The notes: generated by a model not told the origin, from the letters alone. Counted from the first letter of the stretch, positions 1-9,577 are shown. The stretch is 20,633 nucleotides of DNA from Paraphysoderma sedebokerense (GCA_025602915.1 JAHLJZ010000159.1:1-20633), one strand, 5' to 3'. Numbers and translations: made by a program.

Positions 1-728
1 TGAAAGCAGAATGCGATTTGGCGATGGTTTTTATACAATGGATGACATTACGGTACGACTTGAAACTAATGTCTGACTCTTTAATGAATGTTGCGAACTA
101 ATCATCTGATGTGTAATAGAATGCCCGCCAAATGGCAGAAAGCATGCGATTCAAGTGCCTAGGAAATGCCGACCAACCAGGGTTCAATGAAGACGAATGC
201 GATTATTCAATGTGTGCTGTTTTCGGAGATATCAAATGGTGGTCAGATGTAGGGAAAGCCAGATTTTTGGACAGCCTCGCATATTGGAATGATCATAAGG
301 GCGTGCTCCGAAACATTAAAAATAATGCGGAATATTATCCTGATAAGCAACCTCATGTTTTATTTGGGTATTGCCTTTTTATTTCGACTATGATCAATTA
401 CCCGAGATTATGTGCTAATATTTCAGTAATCATTAATAGGAAAGTAACTCGTCTCAGCGATAAAATGCAAGCTATGTTTAACAGCACTCATACTCCTCAC
501 TTGTATGCTGTATGTACGCAAGACAACATAGCCCATAAAATGTTGGAAACAGACATCACGAGATTTTTAGATGCACCGCCATCAAATATCGCCCGCAGTT
601 TCTCTTCAGACAACATCGACACAGTGAAAATGTATTTTGGAAAATATTATAGACAATTTCTGAAACTATCGTATGCACACAACATGGAGGCAAGAGAACC
701 CAGTTGGGATTTCTACCAGATTTATTGA
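1..728 (+). CDS. Secreted tandem-family protein, copy 1 (3' part only)
   Basis: This is the 3' part of a gene cut by the window edge; exon 1, with the signal peptide, lies outside. Exons read by homology with copies 2-4 are <1-52, 120-367 and 440-728. The first piece (MRFGDGFYTMDD) matches the W-x-DDGFFC-D segment of the others, but the cysteine there is replaced. The next exon matches their exon 3 (NARQMAES, DECDYSMC) and runs without a break into exon 4 (VFGDIKWW), so the intron found there in copies 2-4 is absent. The last intron (368-439, 72 nt) is a multiple of three and has no stop, so unspliced RNA would also read through. Splicing it gives a segment of exactly the length seen in copy 4 (FGKVTRLSD against FSYVHRSGL). 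The end, NMEAREPSWDFYQIY, corresponds to the WNAYQF and WNVGNF ends of copies 3 and 4. Function is unknown. It is the most divergent copy and is separated from the others by the kinase gene. Confidence 0.75.
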
Positions 729-1287
729 TGTATGCAGCTATATGATTTTTTCTGCTGGTTCGTCGCTTTACATTGTACTCCCCATAATTCAGTTTGAAAT
801 TATTCCCTTCCATATTAAATTATAATATTTTATAATAAAATATTCTTAATTACTAGGCTTTATTTTTGTAATTGTGGTGGAACCTGGCTAAGTCATCTAG
901 TAGGCCAATCTTGGCGATTCAATCCATGCTGTTATTATATTCTTAAAATGATAGAAAATCAAATTTTAAAATAGTACGAGTGATTAATACCACATACACC
1001 TTTTTTCTAGTTCGCGCTTTAGACGCAGTACATTTTTTCAACTCCTCTATTCACAAAGAATGGAAGAGAAAGAATCCCATTGGACGTTCCAGTGGTTGTC
1101 AATGGAATTATAAAACAAATAGATTACAAGTATCCTGCAGTGGCGCAACTTCGCATTCATGTGTTGACAGAAGTAATACTAAATCAGCCATTTAGAGTTA
1201 CTTCAGTTTATTTGCTTAACCGGCTATTAGCCGGAACTCTACCAGCCTATATTCATTTTATTCACAATATATACAAAACCTAACATA
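729..1287. other. Convergent intergenic region with poly(A) signals
   Basis: This is the space between copy 1 (+) and the kinase gene (-). An AATAAA at 834-839 suits the copy 1 transcript. A reverse-strand AATAAA (plus-strand TTTATT, 1257-1262) lies about 26 nt past the kinase stop codon and supports the 3' end proposed for that gene. A plus-strand reading frame without ATG at 1023-1283 (including IPLDVPVVVNG and IDYKYPAVAQLR) looks somewhat protein-like, but it has no start, no recognised relatives and no clear splice partner. I do not call it a gene. Confidence 0.5.
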
Positions 1288-3394
1288 TTAAACCCGTTTC
1301 TTTCCAACAAACCCGCCACGCACCCCCTTTAGTCCATCCTTATTCCTTCCATTAGCACCACTCCCATTTTTTCCATAACCCCGTTCACCAGGTTTACGGT
1401 GGCGATATCCACCTCTACCCTTGCCAGAGCTAAATTGCTTGTTATACGGAGGTTGATTTGACGTACTGCCGTCGTGCATGACTCCAGTGAATCCTTCCGC
1501 GGTAACTACGCCTTCCGTTTGTCGTTGCTTTCGATTACGATAGTTAGATTGGTAAGACTCGATATCCCTGGAATATTACAAAACTCAGCGAGGCGAGCAG
1601 GCGACTTCGAATCCAGCAGTGGTGGTTAATTCAAATATTAGCTTACCCATATCTAGACTCGAATGGCAGAAAGAAATCCTTCGAATTGGAGACTGCCCGA
1701 AGACAAACAATAAAATCGATAAGTTACTTCTCTTGAATTCAGGCAATTTGAGCTTAAAAAAGAAATGAAGGCATACGCAAAGGTGCTTCTGTGAAATACT
1801 CGCTCATCAGAGCGTCTTGCGCCGACAGTCGCGAATTCGGATCGTATTTCAGCATGCCACTGAGTAAATTTAAAACGGAAGTTTTTCTATGACCTATCTG
1901 CTGCAAAAGAGTCGGGAAACTGTATTTGAAACAAGCACCATAGTTTTTGTGAGAGTGATATTGAGTTGTCAACCAACGCTTGAGAGTACAGGGATCAGGG
2001 AAGAAAAACAACAAACGTGACATCAGGCAGCTGAAATGTCTCTGCGGACGGTAGATTTGTCCAACCAGGCCAGATATCGTTATTCGGCCTTCCCAACAAT
2101 TGTACGATCATTTCAACCTGTTGTTGTTCTGTCTTCCCGGGCATTAAAGGCTTATTTAAAATAAATTCAGCAAATATACAGCCAGCAGCCCTATTTCGTC
2201 GCGGACAAAGATGAAAATGAAAAAAGAATCATGGTTACTAGAATGCCTTCTTGTCAGAGGATATAGAATATATCATTTACCACATATCAGCGGCCGTGGT
2301 ATATTTTTTCTCCCCAAAAAGAATTTCTGGTGGACGATACCATAAAGTTACTACTTTGGGTGTCAAAGGGCGAGTTGGAGCACTGAATTTTCGAGCTAGA
2401 CCGAAATCGGCTATATAGTAGCGGCCAACCGAAATGTAACCGTTTGAGGTCAGTGTGGTAGATGTGATAGAGACATGGAAAGAGTACGAGGATAGACACT
2501 GCGTACATACCAATTTTTAAAATTCCATCCGGAGTGAGAAGTAGGTTCGCCAATTTAAGATCGCTATAACGACATGAGCAACTCACATCAATAAAAGTCC
2601 TTATCGGAGGATGGTGAAATTAAGTACCGATGTATGATAAACCGACTGTGAAGGTACTGCATTCCATTTAACAATTGTTGCATAAGATGCTTGACTACAG
2701 TTGGAAAAACCGTTCCAGATGCGAGCTCTTAAGTCTTACGATATGACAGCGAAACAACCAACCTTGCACCGGGCTGAATGATAAGTTCTGTTGATCAACA
2801 TAATTCGCCAGATCCTATGCCAAAAATTAGAGCGAATGAGCAAAATGAAACCACAACTGGGAACACCTTCAAAGAAAAATAGTTTGAAACATTTACATAT
2901 TCACAATACTCCATTACAATATAAATCTTATCCAATGAGTCGCCTACGACGACCTTTTCTATTTGCACGATGTTGGGATGTCGTAACGTCTGCAGCAATG
3001 ATATTTCTCTAACGCTGGGGACTGGGAATCCTTCCTGTTCATTTTCCATTCGTATCTTTTTCAAAGCCAGGATTCTGTTGGTCGACTTCTCTCTTGCCTT
3101 ATCTTCATTACGTACGGAATTGAGTATTACATTGGGACGAACGATTATCCGTTCGAGGGCAAATAACTCTTAGAATCTGGCCATGACTAAATTCGAACAA
3201 AAAAAAACGGAAGAGGTAAACAGACACATACAAACAACACCATACGTTCCTTGTCCGATTTTCTTTAGTTTCTCAAACTTTTCCACAGACTCTGTGTTTC
3301 CTAAAAAATTCTTCTCGGTGGCGAAGTGCGAGTTTTCTCTGGAAACCGAATGTAACGTCGGCGATCTGATGCGAGGTCGGTCTGACTGCGACAT
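1288..3394 (-). CDS. CDK10: CDK10-like cyclin-dependent kinase with RG-rich C-terminal tail
   Basis: A serine/threonine kinase of the CDK10/CDK11 group. These bind a cyclin in the nucleus and act in cell-cycle and transcription/splicing control. Proposed exons (minus strand, in order): 3394-3232, 3102-2897, 2814-2763, 2694-2628, 2563-2511, 2410-2281, 2190-2022, 1978-1777, 1692-1647, 1567-1288; 455 residues. Visible: glycine loop GQGTYGVV (about 47-54), catalytic lysine in ALKKIRM, cyclin-contact helix PVPSVREI (81-88; PISSLRE in human CDK10), [29 protein letters not shown] (162 on), ADFGLAR (181 on) and [10 protein letters not shown], which fits CDK10 better than CDK11 (TPVVVTLWYR). After the kinase fold (YFTEAPL) comes a 107-residue basic tail with [19 protein letters not shown] and [10 protein letters not shown]. 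If the intron 1646-1568 or the one at 1776-1693 is not removed, the protein changes; reading straight on after exon 8 gives a short end, MPSFLF-stop at 1754. The frame is also open upstream to an ATG at 3589, but the chosen start fits CDK10 length. The 43-nt intron 2021-1979 is the least sure junction. Confidence 0.85.
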
Positions 3395-4108
3395 ACTCAG
3401 AAACCGCAAACTATCTTTGGATTTATATTCGCAATGCCTGTGATCCGAATTGCAGTGTCTGTGGTAGTTCTGTATAGAGCAGAATGTGCGGCCTCGTTCC
3501 CTCTTTTGGCGATCCACAATGGCGAAGTTCACTTTTTCCACCACAACTTCAATTACTTCGCAGTTGCAATTAAATCCAACATTCGGCATATTTGAAAATG
3601 ATTCCGCCGCTGCTCAGATAATACTTAGTTCTCACTTTCATTTACATAGTGATAGGGGTCAGATCAGATGTCGGGTGTTTATAATCAGTATCAAAGCCTA
3701 ATTAATAATGGCATCGAATGCAAAATACACGACCATTCGAATGTCCAGATTCCTAGTAGTAGCTGTTGTGCCGCTAATCATGACCAAACGTCTTATCCGT
3801 TCCTTGGTTGCTTGTGCCGCGATAGGGGTTCCTCCAATCCGAAAAGGAGGACTGAAATGGGCCCTCGACTCATGTCCCATGAAATTTACTCTATACTGCA
3901 TATTAAGGCGGATTTTATTAAGTAGTTAAACCCATTGCATTTTTAAATCTCGCCATACTGCAAATTACTTTTGCGATAAGTACTGTAACTTCTCCCTATT
4001 TTTCTGTCACAAAGCGCGATCCCTTGATCCTTATCAAACGTTTGAAGCAATGTGGTTTCAAAGTGAAAGAGATGAAGAAATATTCAATCTGCCTTCCTGA
4101 CCTGCGAA
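3395..4108. other. Divergent intergenic region: kinase and copy 2 promoters
   Basis: About 714 bp lie between the starts of the kinase (-) and secreted copy 2 (+), so it should hold both promoters. Just before copy 2 the stretch CCTTCCTGACCTG resembles CCTTCCTTGACCTGG, found just before copies 3 and 4, and may be a remnant of a shared leader or promoter. Overlapping small frames around 3668-3929 on both strands look like chance. I see no other gene. Confidence 0.4.
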
Positions 4109-5363
4109 ATGATAATACTGAGAAAATTACTTGTCATCAGTGTGTTTTTTCTGTACGAAAGTGTGTCTGCCAGTGTCCTCCCTGCGGCCAATACTCCCAG
4201 ACATAAACTATTACCAGGACGAAGCAGTTCAAAACCGCTGTTGGCAAACCCTCACAATGTTCCTCGAGTCAAGCCGCCAAGACGACTTCCATATACTTTC
4301 AAGGATGTGAGAGGAGTTAGTGTTCAAGATAGAAATGGGCATTTAGTCTGTGCAATGGATCCTGAAAAGACTCTCAGTCCTGGTGAGAAAAAGAAACCAT
4401 TACTTGACATATGCCCATTTGATTCAAATAATTTAGAAGAGCAAGGGTTGATTTTTATAGGCTGGCATGGTTAGTGATCGCTTACTCTCGGAAGTATTGT
4501 CAATTTTTTTTAAGAACGTCACATGCTAGGTAACATTCGCAAAAACATCGATACGATTCAGGAAGGTATCACTTCCAGCTCAAACTCATCCTCAGATTCA
4601 TCGTGGTTCAGCGATGGTTTCTTTTGCTACGACAGTTTGATGGTACAAATTGCTAAACAGTGTTCATGTGGAAACGTTATACTAACTGCAACGCCTGACA
4701 GGTCGCAAGACGAGAGGCCCAAATCCAGCGTCTGAGATGCCAGCAAGAGTTAAATAATAAGGATGATGACGATTCGTGCGACTACGCTATGTGCGGCGGT
4801 AGGTAAATTTTCTTATCTGACCTTGAAACTTATCTCACAATATGTGTTCTATTTTAGTTTTTTCCGACAAGGATTGGTGGCTAAACAATGTAGATAAAGC
4901 TGTTATTTCTCGGGAATACGTCAACTATTGGGAAGATCCTACTATCCAGGAACGAGTCTTGAAGGCATTTATTCAAGACGCTCTAGACTACAATCCCAAT
5001 TTAGATATAGCGATCGCCGCCTTTAGGTAACCATCCCATTGTATATCTATACAATGTTACTTTATCTGAATTTAACAAGTTGAATCTTTATTTAGTTATG
5101 TATACCAATCTGGAGAAGAAATGTCAGTGAAAATTCCTTCCAAGTATACTGCGGGATTGATTCCCGTGTGCGTTCCTGATCAGATCGCTCAAAAATTGTT
5201 CGACGAAGACCTGAACGGATTACTTCAAACAAGAAAATTTTTGCAACGGCCAAATATCGATACTGTACGAAGATTTTTCGGGGGGTACTATGACGGCATG
5301 AAGATGCTTAGCTATTATGAAATGGTTTTGAATAGGCAAGAATGGCCGGCGGCACGCTTATAG
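4109..5363 (+). CDS. Secreted cysteine-containing tandem-family protein, copy 2
   Basis: Unrecognised secreted protein of 335 residues. Exons: 4109-4469, 4530-4642, 4702-4798, 4858-5026, 5096-5363; intron phases 1, 0, 1, 2, the same as in copies 3 and 4. The N-terminus, MIILRKLLVISVFFLYESVSA, is a good signal peptide. A proline/basic linker follows (GRSSSKPLLANPHNVP, KPPRRLPYTFKDVRG), then the family's conserved blocks: LVCAMDPEK, LLDICPFDSNNLEEQG, IGWHGNIRKNID, SDGFFCYDSLM, RLRCQQELN, DSCDYAMCG, VFSDKDWW, NYWEDP, PSKYTAGLIPVCVPDQ, FFGGYYDGMKMLSYYE. Seven cysteines are shared by copies 2-4, an odd number that leaves one free or used between chains. There are no transmembrane segments after the signal peptide, so secretion or luminal location is inferred. 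The paired basics (PPRR|LPY) could be a protease processing site. Copy 2 is clearly more distant from copies 3 and 4 than those are from each other. An effector, adhesin or secreted enzyme are all possible; nothing in the sequence decides. Confidence 0.8.
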
Positions 5364-5461
5364 ACAATTTTCGATCCTCGTATGGGTTGTGTCATAGAAT
5401 GATGAATATAAGCAAGTGATTGCAAGGGTTTTCTTCAAATTTCTTCACCTGAGTTTGGCAT

Positions 5462-5833
5462 ATTTCATGAGTCATAGCATAGCAAAACATTTTCCTTGCA
5501 CTTATGTCCTACGTCCTCCCTTTCATTTGCGATGTCTGCAGTAATGTCCCCTTAGTATGAAGGCTGGACGGCGGGACGCATTCGTCCGCATCTACCATTA
5601 ATCGGACCGGTTTCGAATAAGTTGTAACTGACGACACACTCTCCGTTCAGTCATGTTACAAGGATTCAAAGAAGTTCTCCCTGCAATGAAACCGGCCGTT
5701 TGATTTTCCAAACGCGCGCGGGATCATCTAAAAGGGAGGGCTTGCTACAACTTACAGGAGGTTTCCAAGCATAAAGAATCCAGGCCTAGGCATTTAAACG
5801 AGGGGTACCCTTCCTTGACCTGGATCCTTAATC
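5462..5833 (+). promoter_or_regulatory. Promoter/5' leader of copy 3, duplicated before copy 4
   Basis: The sequence before copy 3 is repeated before copy 4 at about 7963-8318. The last 182 bp (5652-5833 against 8137-8318) align without net length change and are nearly identical, for example TTTGATTTTCCAAACGCGCG, GGGAGGGCTTGCTACAACTT and TTCCTTGACCTGGATC. The upstream part is looser but still alignable (GACGCATTCGTCCGCATCTA in both). Such conservation outside coding sequence means either a recent duplication or selection on a shared promoter. A third, decayed copy lies at 7838-7945. The remaining bases between copy 2 and 5462 show nothing else. Confidence 0.6.
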
Positions 5834-7070
5834 ATGCCATCGTTAAGAGATCTTCTCGTTTTCAGTGCATTTCTCTTTTCCGTGATTGGAACTGCCACCG
5901 CCATCCCTCAGGTCCGTCTACAAAGACCTGAATTCGTGGCGGGCCGAAGCAGTGCTAAACCCCTGGTGGCAAACCGCCCCAATATACCAAGACCCCGTAA
6001 ATCAAGACAGCTCCCGTTTACTTTTAAAGATGTGAGAGGAGTAAGCAGAATTCAAGAAAGAAATGGACAGTTAGTTTGTGCTGTAGATCCTGAAAGGACA
6101 TCCGGGATTGGTGAGAAAAAGAAACCGTTACTTGACATGTGCCCATTTGATTCCAATAATTTGGAGGAGCAAGGCTTGATGTTTATTGGCTGGCATGGTA
6201 GGTGATCAACTATTATTGGAAGCATTCAACGTTTATTTTAATGCATTACACACGCTAGGTAACGTTCGCAAAAACATAAATACGCTACAAGAGCAAGTCA
6301 CCGCTCTGCCTCCCAACACTAATAAACCTTGGTATGACGATGGTTTCTTTTGTTTCGACAATCTGAAGGTAGGAAGTCGTTAAAGTAGTGATATATTGTA
6401 ACGTATGCTAAACAGCAACACCCCATAGGTCGCAAGGCGAGAGGCCCTAATCAAACGTCGAAGATGCCAGTTTGAGTTAAAAAATAACGATAATGACGAT
6501 TCGTGCGACGAAGCTATGTGCGGTAGTAAGTAATTTTCGTCACGCATAGCCGGATTAATTACATCTTTTCACATTAAATTTCTCGTTAGTTTTTGCCGAC
6601 AGAAAATGGTGGCTAGACAGAGTTGGTAAAGCTTTCTTTTCCCCCGAGAGCCTGCTAGAACACGGTTCCAAGCAAGGAGTTTTAAAATTCTTGGATGGAT
6701 ATATAAAAGGGGAGGAGAAACTGCAAGATAAACCAATCGCTGCTTTTAGGTACTCTTTTAGACTTTTTAGGAACCACAGTTTTGTAATAAGCTCAACCTT
6801 CCACAATGTCATTCTAGATACTACTACGCATCAGAACAATCGATGTCACTCAGCATCCCTGAAGAGTATACTTCTGGCTTGATTGCCGTATGTGCTCCTG
6901 ATGAAATCGACCAAGATGATTTTGAATCGGGCTTGAATGCAAATCCTCGATTTAAGAACGGGGTGGATACGGTGCAAGAATTTTTTGGGAAATATTACGA
7001 GAGCATGGATAACCTCCGGTATCATTCAGAGGTCGTAGAAGGAACAGATTGGAACGCCTACCAGTTCTAG
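5834..7070 (+). CDS. Secreted cysteine-containing tandem-family protein, copy 3
   Basis: Unrecognised secreted protein of 327 residues. Exons: 5834-6197, 6259-6368, 6429-6525, 6590-6749, 6818-7070; each junction keeps frame and matches the phases in copies 2 and 4. Signal peptide MPSLRDLLVFSAFLFSVIG followed by TATA and a likely cut before IPQ. The basic linker includes GRSSAKPLVANRPNIPRP and RKSRQLPFTFKDVRG. Conserved blocks: LVCAVDPER, LLDMCPFDSNNLEEQG, IGWHGNVRKNIN, YDDGFFCFDNLK, RRRCQFELK, DSCDEAMCG, IFADRKWWLDRVGKAF, PEEYTSGLIAVCAPDE, VQEFFGKYYESM. Exon 1 is about 93% identical in protein to that of copy 4 (9 differences in 122 residues), but exon 4 is very different (SPESLLEHGSKQG against DRDNHGYWDDPTS). 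The start is fixed by the signal peptide and by the matching ATG in copy 4. No family I know contains these motifs. Confidence 0.82.
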
Positions 7071-7349
7071 ATTTTGATAATTGCATCGGTAAGTTTGTAA
7101 TTAAATTATCGTGGGAGCTGAATTAGAGTCGATACGAAATAGTTTGTGAAATAATTATTGAGTTTAATTGCATTTGTTGGTTATATCGATTTTGTGAGAA
7201 CATCGTGAAGAATATTGGTGTATTAATTCCATTTTTGACGAGAGCTAAAGCCGGATTCCAAGGCATATTAACAACTAATGTGTAAACCTGACATTTAAAT
7301 CTTAAACTCCAAGCTGCATTTTGATTATGAAGTTTCATTCACCATCATT
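7071..7349. other. Copy 3 downstream region
   Basis: No gene seen. The far end (ATTAAATAGGATGGGAATCC, 7348 on) begins to resemble the sequence at the stop codon of the AFG2-like gene (GTTAAATAGGATGAG, 9851 on). The rest may be the decayed counterpart of the copy 4 downstream region, but the similarity is too weak to show. Confidence 0.35.
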
Positions 7350-7620
7350 AAATAGGATGGGAATCCGTACAATAAACTGAATGAGGTCTTAGTGTCTATA
7401 AATGTCAAGTGAATGTGACGCGACGTCGCCTATGCATTATTGGGTATAAGTTGGTGTAAAGGGCCAAACCCGTCTTCTACTTTTCATCCTAAATATGATT
7501 TCAAAAAGAAATAGACGTAGCTTCCTAAGCCTGTTTGCAAAGTCCGCCTCTCTTCGTCACAATGACAGGCATTATCAGTTTAAATAAAACCCTATACACT
7601 CTGGGTAAGGAGAGTGCCGA
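7350..7620 (-). pseudogene. Decayed duplicate of the AFG2-like gene 3' end
   Basis: This stretch resembles the last two exons and introns of the AFG2-like AAA+ gene (9852-10140) in the same orientation and order. AAATAGGATGGGAATC pairs with AAATAGGATGAGTTTC. GAAATAGACGTAGCTTCC pairs with GAAATGAGCGCAGCTTCC, the codons for REAALIS. GTCACAATGACAGGCATTAT pairs with GGCACAGTGAGATAATGTCA, and GGTAAGGAGAGTGCCGAGTC pairs with GGTAAAGCCAAGTGTTGCGT. The open frame is not kept, so it cannot make the ATPase tail. It sits downstream of copy 3 just as the real gene end sits downstream of copy 4, which shows that the duplicated block extended into the neighbouring gene. The match is by eye, scattered over about 270 bp; the limits are approximate. 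Confidence 0.55.
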
Positions 7621-7837
7621 GTCGCGCCAAATCACACCAAATGAGATGATGACTATAAGTGGAGGTTTTCTATGCCACCTTCATATTAATGTCCTTTTTT
7701 GTCTAAGAATGTATACCTTCAACTTGAACCTTACAGTGTCAAAATTAATGGTAAGGAAACTTTAGCGACATATGTCAATACATAGATCGGTGGAACAGGA
7801 GGAAAGCCAAAAAATAGAATGTTGAGCTGGAGTAATC

Positions 7838-7945
7838 TGGGTCATTTGAAAAGGAGTGCTTGATACAAGTTACAGGGGTGGGGTAGGGCAGGGCGAGATG
7901 GAGGTCACAAGCATAAAGAATCAAGAGGTATTGAAACGAGGGGTC
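7838..7945 (+). repeat. Decayed third copy of the family promoter
   Basis: Compared with the copy 3 and copy 4 promoters, GGGTCATTTGAAAAGGAGTG corresponds to GGGATCATCTAAAAGGGAGG, and TGCTTGATACAAGTTACAGG to GGCTTGCTACAACTTACAGG. After an insertion of G-rich sequence come ACAAGCATAAAGAATCAAG and TTGAAACGAGGGGT, again as in the intact promoters (5735-5808 and 8216-8290). No secreted-family exon follows; instead the intact promoter of copy 4 begins about 18 bp later. It is either the remnant of a deleted family copy or a second, partial duplication. The bases from 7621 to 7837, on the other side, show no gene. Confidence 0.6.
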
Positions 7946-7962
7946 TGTTAATAATGTAAAGG

Positions 7963-8318
7963 AATCATGAGTCATATCACGGAAAAGCAGTCTGCTTGTA
8001 CTTATGTCCAGTGTTATTGTTCGATGCTTGCTGCAAGTGTCCCCTCAGTGCTTAAGTTGGACGCATTCGTCCGCATCTACCATTAGTCGGCCAGGTTTCA
8101 TTCAAGTTCTTTCTGGCATCATTTTCGCAAGCTAATAATGTTACAAGGATTCCAAGAAGTTCTCCTTGCAATGAAACCAACCGTTTGATTTTCCAAACGC
8201 GCGCGGTATTATCTAACAGGGAGGGCTTGCTACAACTTACAGGAGGTTTCCAAGCATAAAGAATCAAGGCCTAGGCATTTAAACTGGGGGTACTTTTCCT
8301 TGACCTGGATCAATAATC
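7963..8318 (+). promoter_or_regulatory. Promoter/5' leader of copy 4 (duplicate of 5462-5833)
   Basis: The last 182 bp match the copy 3 leader almost base for base. Upstream, the two share TCATGAGTCATA at their left ends and GACGCATTCGTCCGCATCTA in the middle, with small differences between. The left end probably marks a duplication boundary, since similarity is lost beyond it on both sides. Confidence 0.6.
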
Positions 8319-9577
8319 ATGCCATCGTTAAGAGATCTTCTCGTTCTCAGTGCATTTCTCTTTTCCGTGATTGGAACTGCCACCGCCATCCCTCAGGTCC
8401 GTCTACAAAGACCTGAATTAGTGGCGGGCCGAAGCAGTGCTAAATCCTTGGTGGCAAACCGCCCCAGAATACCAAGGCCCCATAAATCAAGACAGCTCCC
8501 GTTTACTTTTAAAGATGTGAGAGGAGTAAGTAGAATTCAAGAAAGAAATGGGCATCTAGTCTGTGCCGCAGATCCTGAAAGGACACCCGGGATTGGTGAG
8601 AATAAGAAACCGTTACTTGACATGTGCCCATTTGATTCCAATAATTTGGAAGAGCAAGGCTTGATGTTTATTGGTTGGCATGGTAAGTGGTCATCTATTA
8701 TCTAAAGCATTGCAACATTTATCTTATTGAATAATACACGATAGGTAACATTCGCCAAAACATGGATTCAATTCAAGAGCAAGTCACCGCTCGGCCTCCT
8801 AGCGCAGATTCGTCGTGGTTTGATGATGGTTTCTTTTGCTACGACAATTTAATGGTAAGATCATCACCAAACCCCTGGCGGCCTGAAAGCTGAATTAATT
8901 GGAATTTCTAAAGATTGCCAGACAAGAGGCTGAACTTCAAAGTTTAAGATGCCGACGAGAACTGAATAATGATGACAGCGATGACTGCGGCCAAGTGATG
9001 TGCGGTAGTAAGTAGTTTCTTTGACTAAAGAGTGATTTAGCTCTATTTCGTAAATTAAATTGTGTCTTAGTTTTTGCCGATAAGAAATGGTTTCTGTACA
9101 CTGTCCGTAAGGCTTTCGTTGATCGAGATAACCACGGCTACTGGGATGACCCGACCTCTCGGCTGCGCGTGGTGGAACGTTACCACGGATATCCGGAAAA
9201 CGTTGCATTTTCTCTTTTTAGGTACCCATTTACACTAATTCAACTATATTTCTTTAATTTAATCAAGTTTATCGTTTCATGAATGTAGTTACGTGCACCG
9301 GTCAGGACTAGAGATGTCTCTTAAAATACCCTCTAATTATACTTCTGGCTTAATTGCCGTGTGTGCTCCTGACCAAATGGCTAGAAAGTTTTCGGATTGG
9401 AGTTTGAGTGAAGTACGTGGAACTTTTGATCAGAGGCAACATGTGACGAAGGATACTCTCCAGATACTTTTCGGGAAGTATTACAAGGACATGACGGCAC
9501 TTTCGTATTATGAAAAGGTCGTAGACAAAAACGCAGGAGACGGACCCAGAGAAGAGTGGAATGTCGGCAATTTCTAA
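8319..9577 (+). CDS. Secreted cysteine-containing tandem-family protein, copy 4
   Basis: Unrecognised secreted protein of 335 residues. Exons: 8319-8682, 8745-8854, 8914-9007, 9071-9221, 9289-9577, with the same intron positions and phases as copies 2 and 3. Signal peptide MPSLRDLLVLSAFLFSVIG plus TATA. Family blocks: LVCAADPER, LLDMCPFDSNNLEEQG, IGWHGNIRQNMDSIQEQV, FDDGFFCYDNLM, SLRCRRELN, DDCGQVMCG, IFADKKWF, YWDDPTSRLR, PSNYTSGLIAVCAPDQ, ILFGKYYKDMTALSYYE. Exon 5 carries a small insertion before the end (NAGDGPREEWNVGNF). Its first exon and promoter are close to copy 3, yet exons 4-5 differ from copy 3 as much as from copy 2, and YW-DDP is shared with copy 2 rather than 3. Function is not known. 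Confidence 0.82.

Noticed and set aside
1288-1479. A separate small RG-rich protein gene on the minus strand
   Set aside because: The frame has no suitable start or upstream exon of its own, and it joins in frame to the kinase through two good splice pairs, so I treat it as the kinase tail.
3668-3929. Small overlapping ORFs on both strands between the kinase and copy 2
   Set aside because: They overlap each other, have no recognisable motif, splice partner or family similarity, and lie in a promoter region.
7535-7765. A plus-strand ORF resembling exon 2 of the secreted family (GGFLCHL against DGFFCFDNL)
   Set aside because: The resemblance is only a few residues; the DNA fits the decayed AFG2-like gene end on the other strand better.
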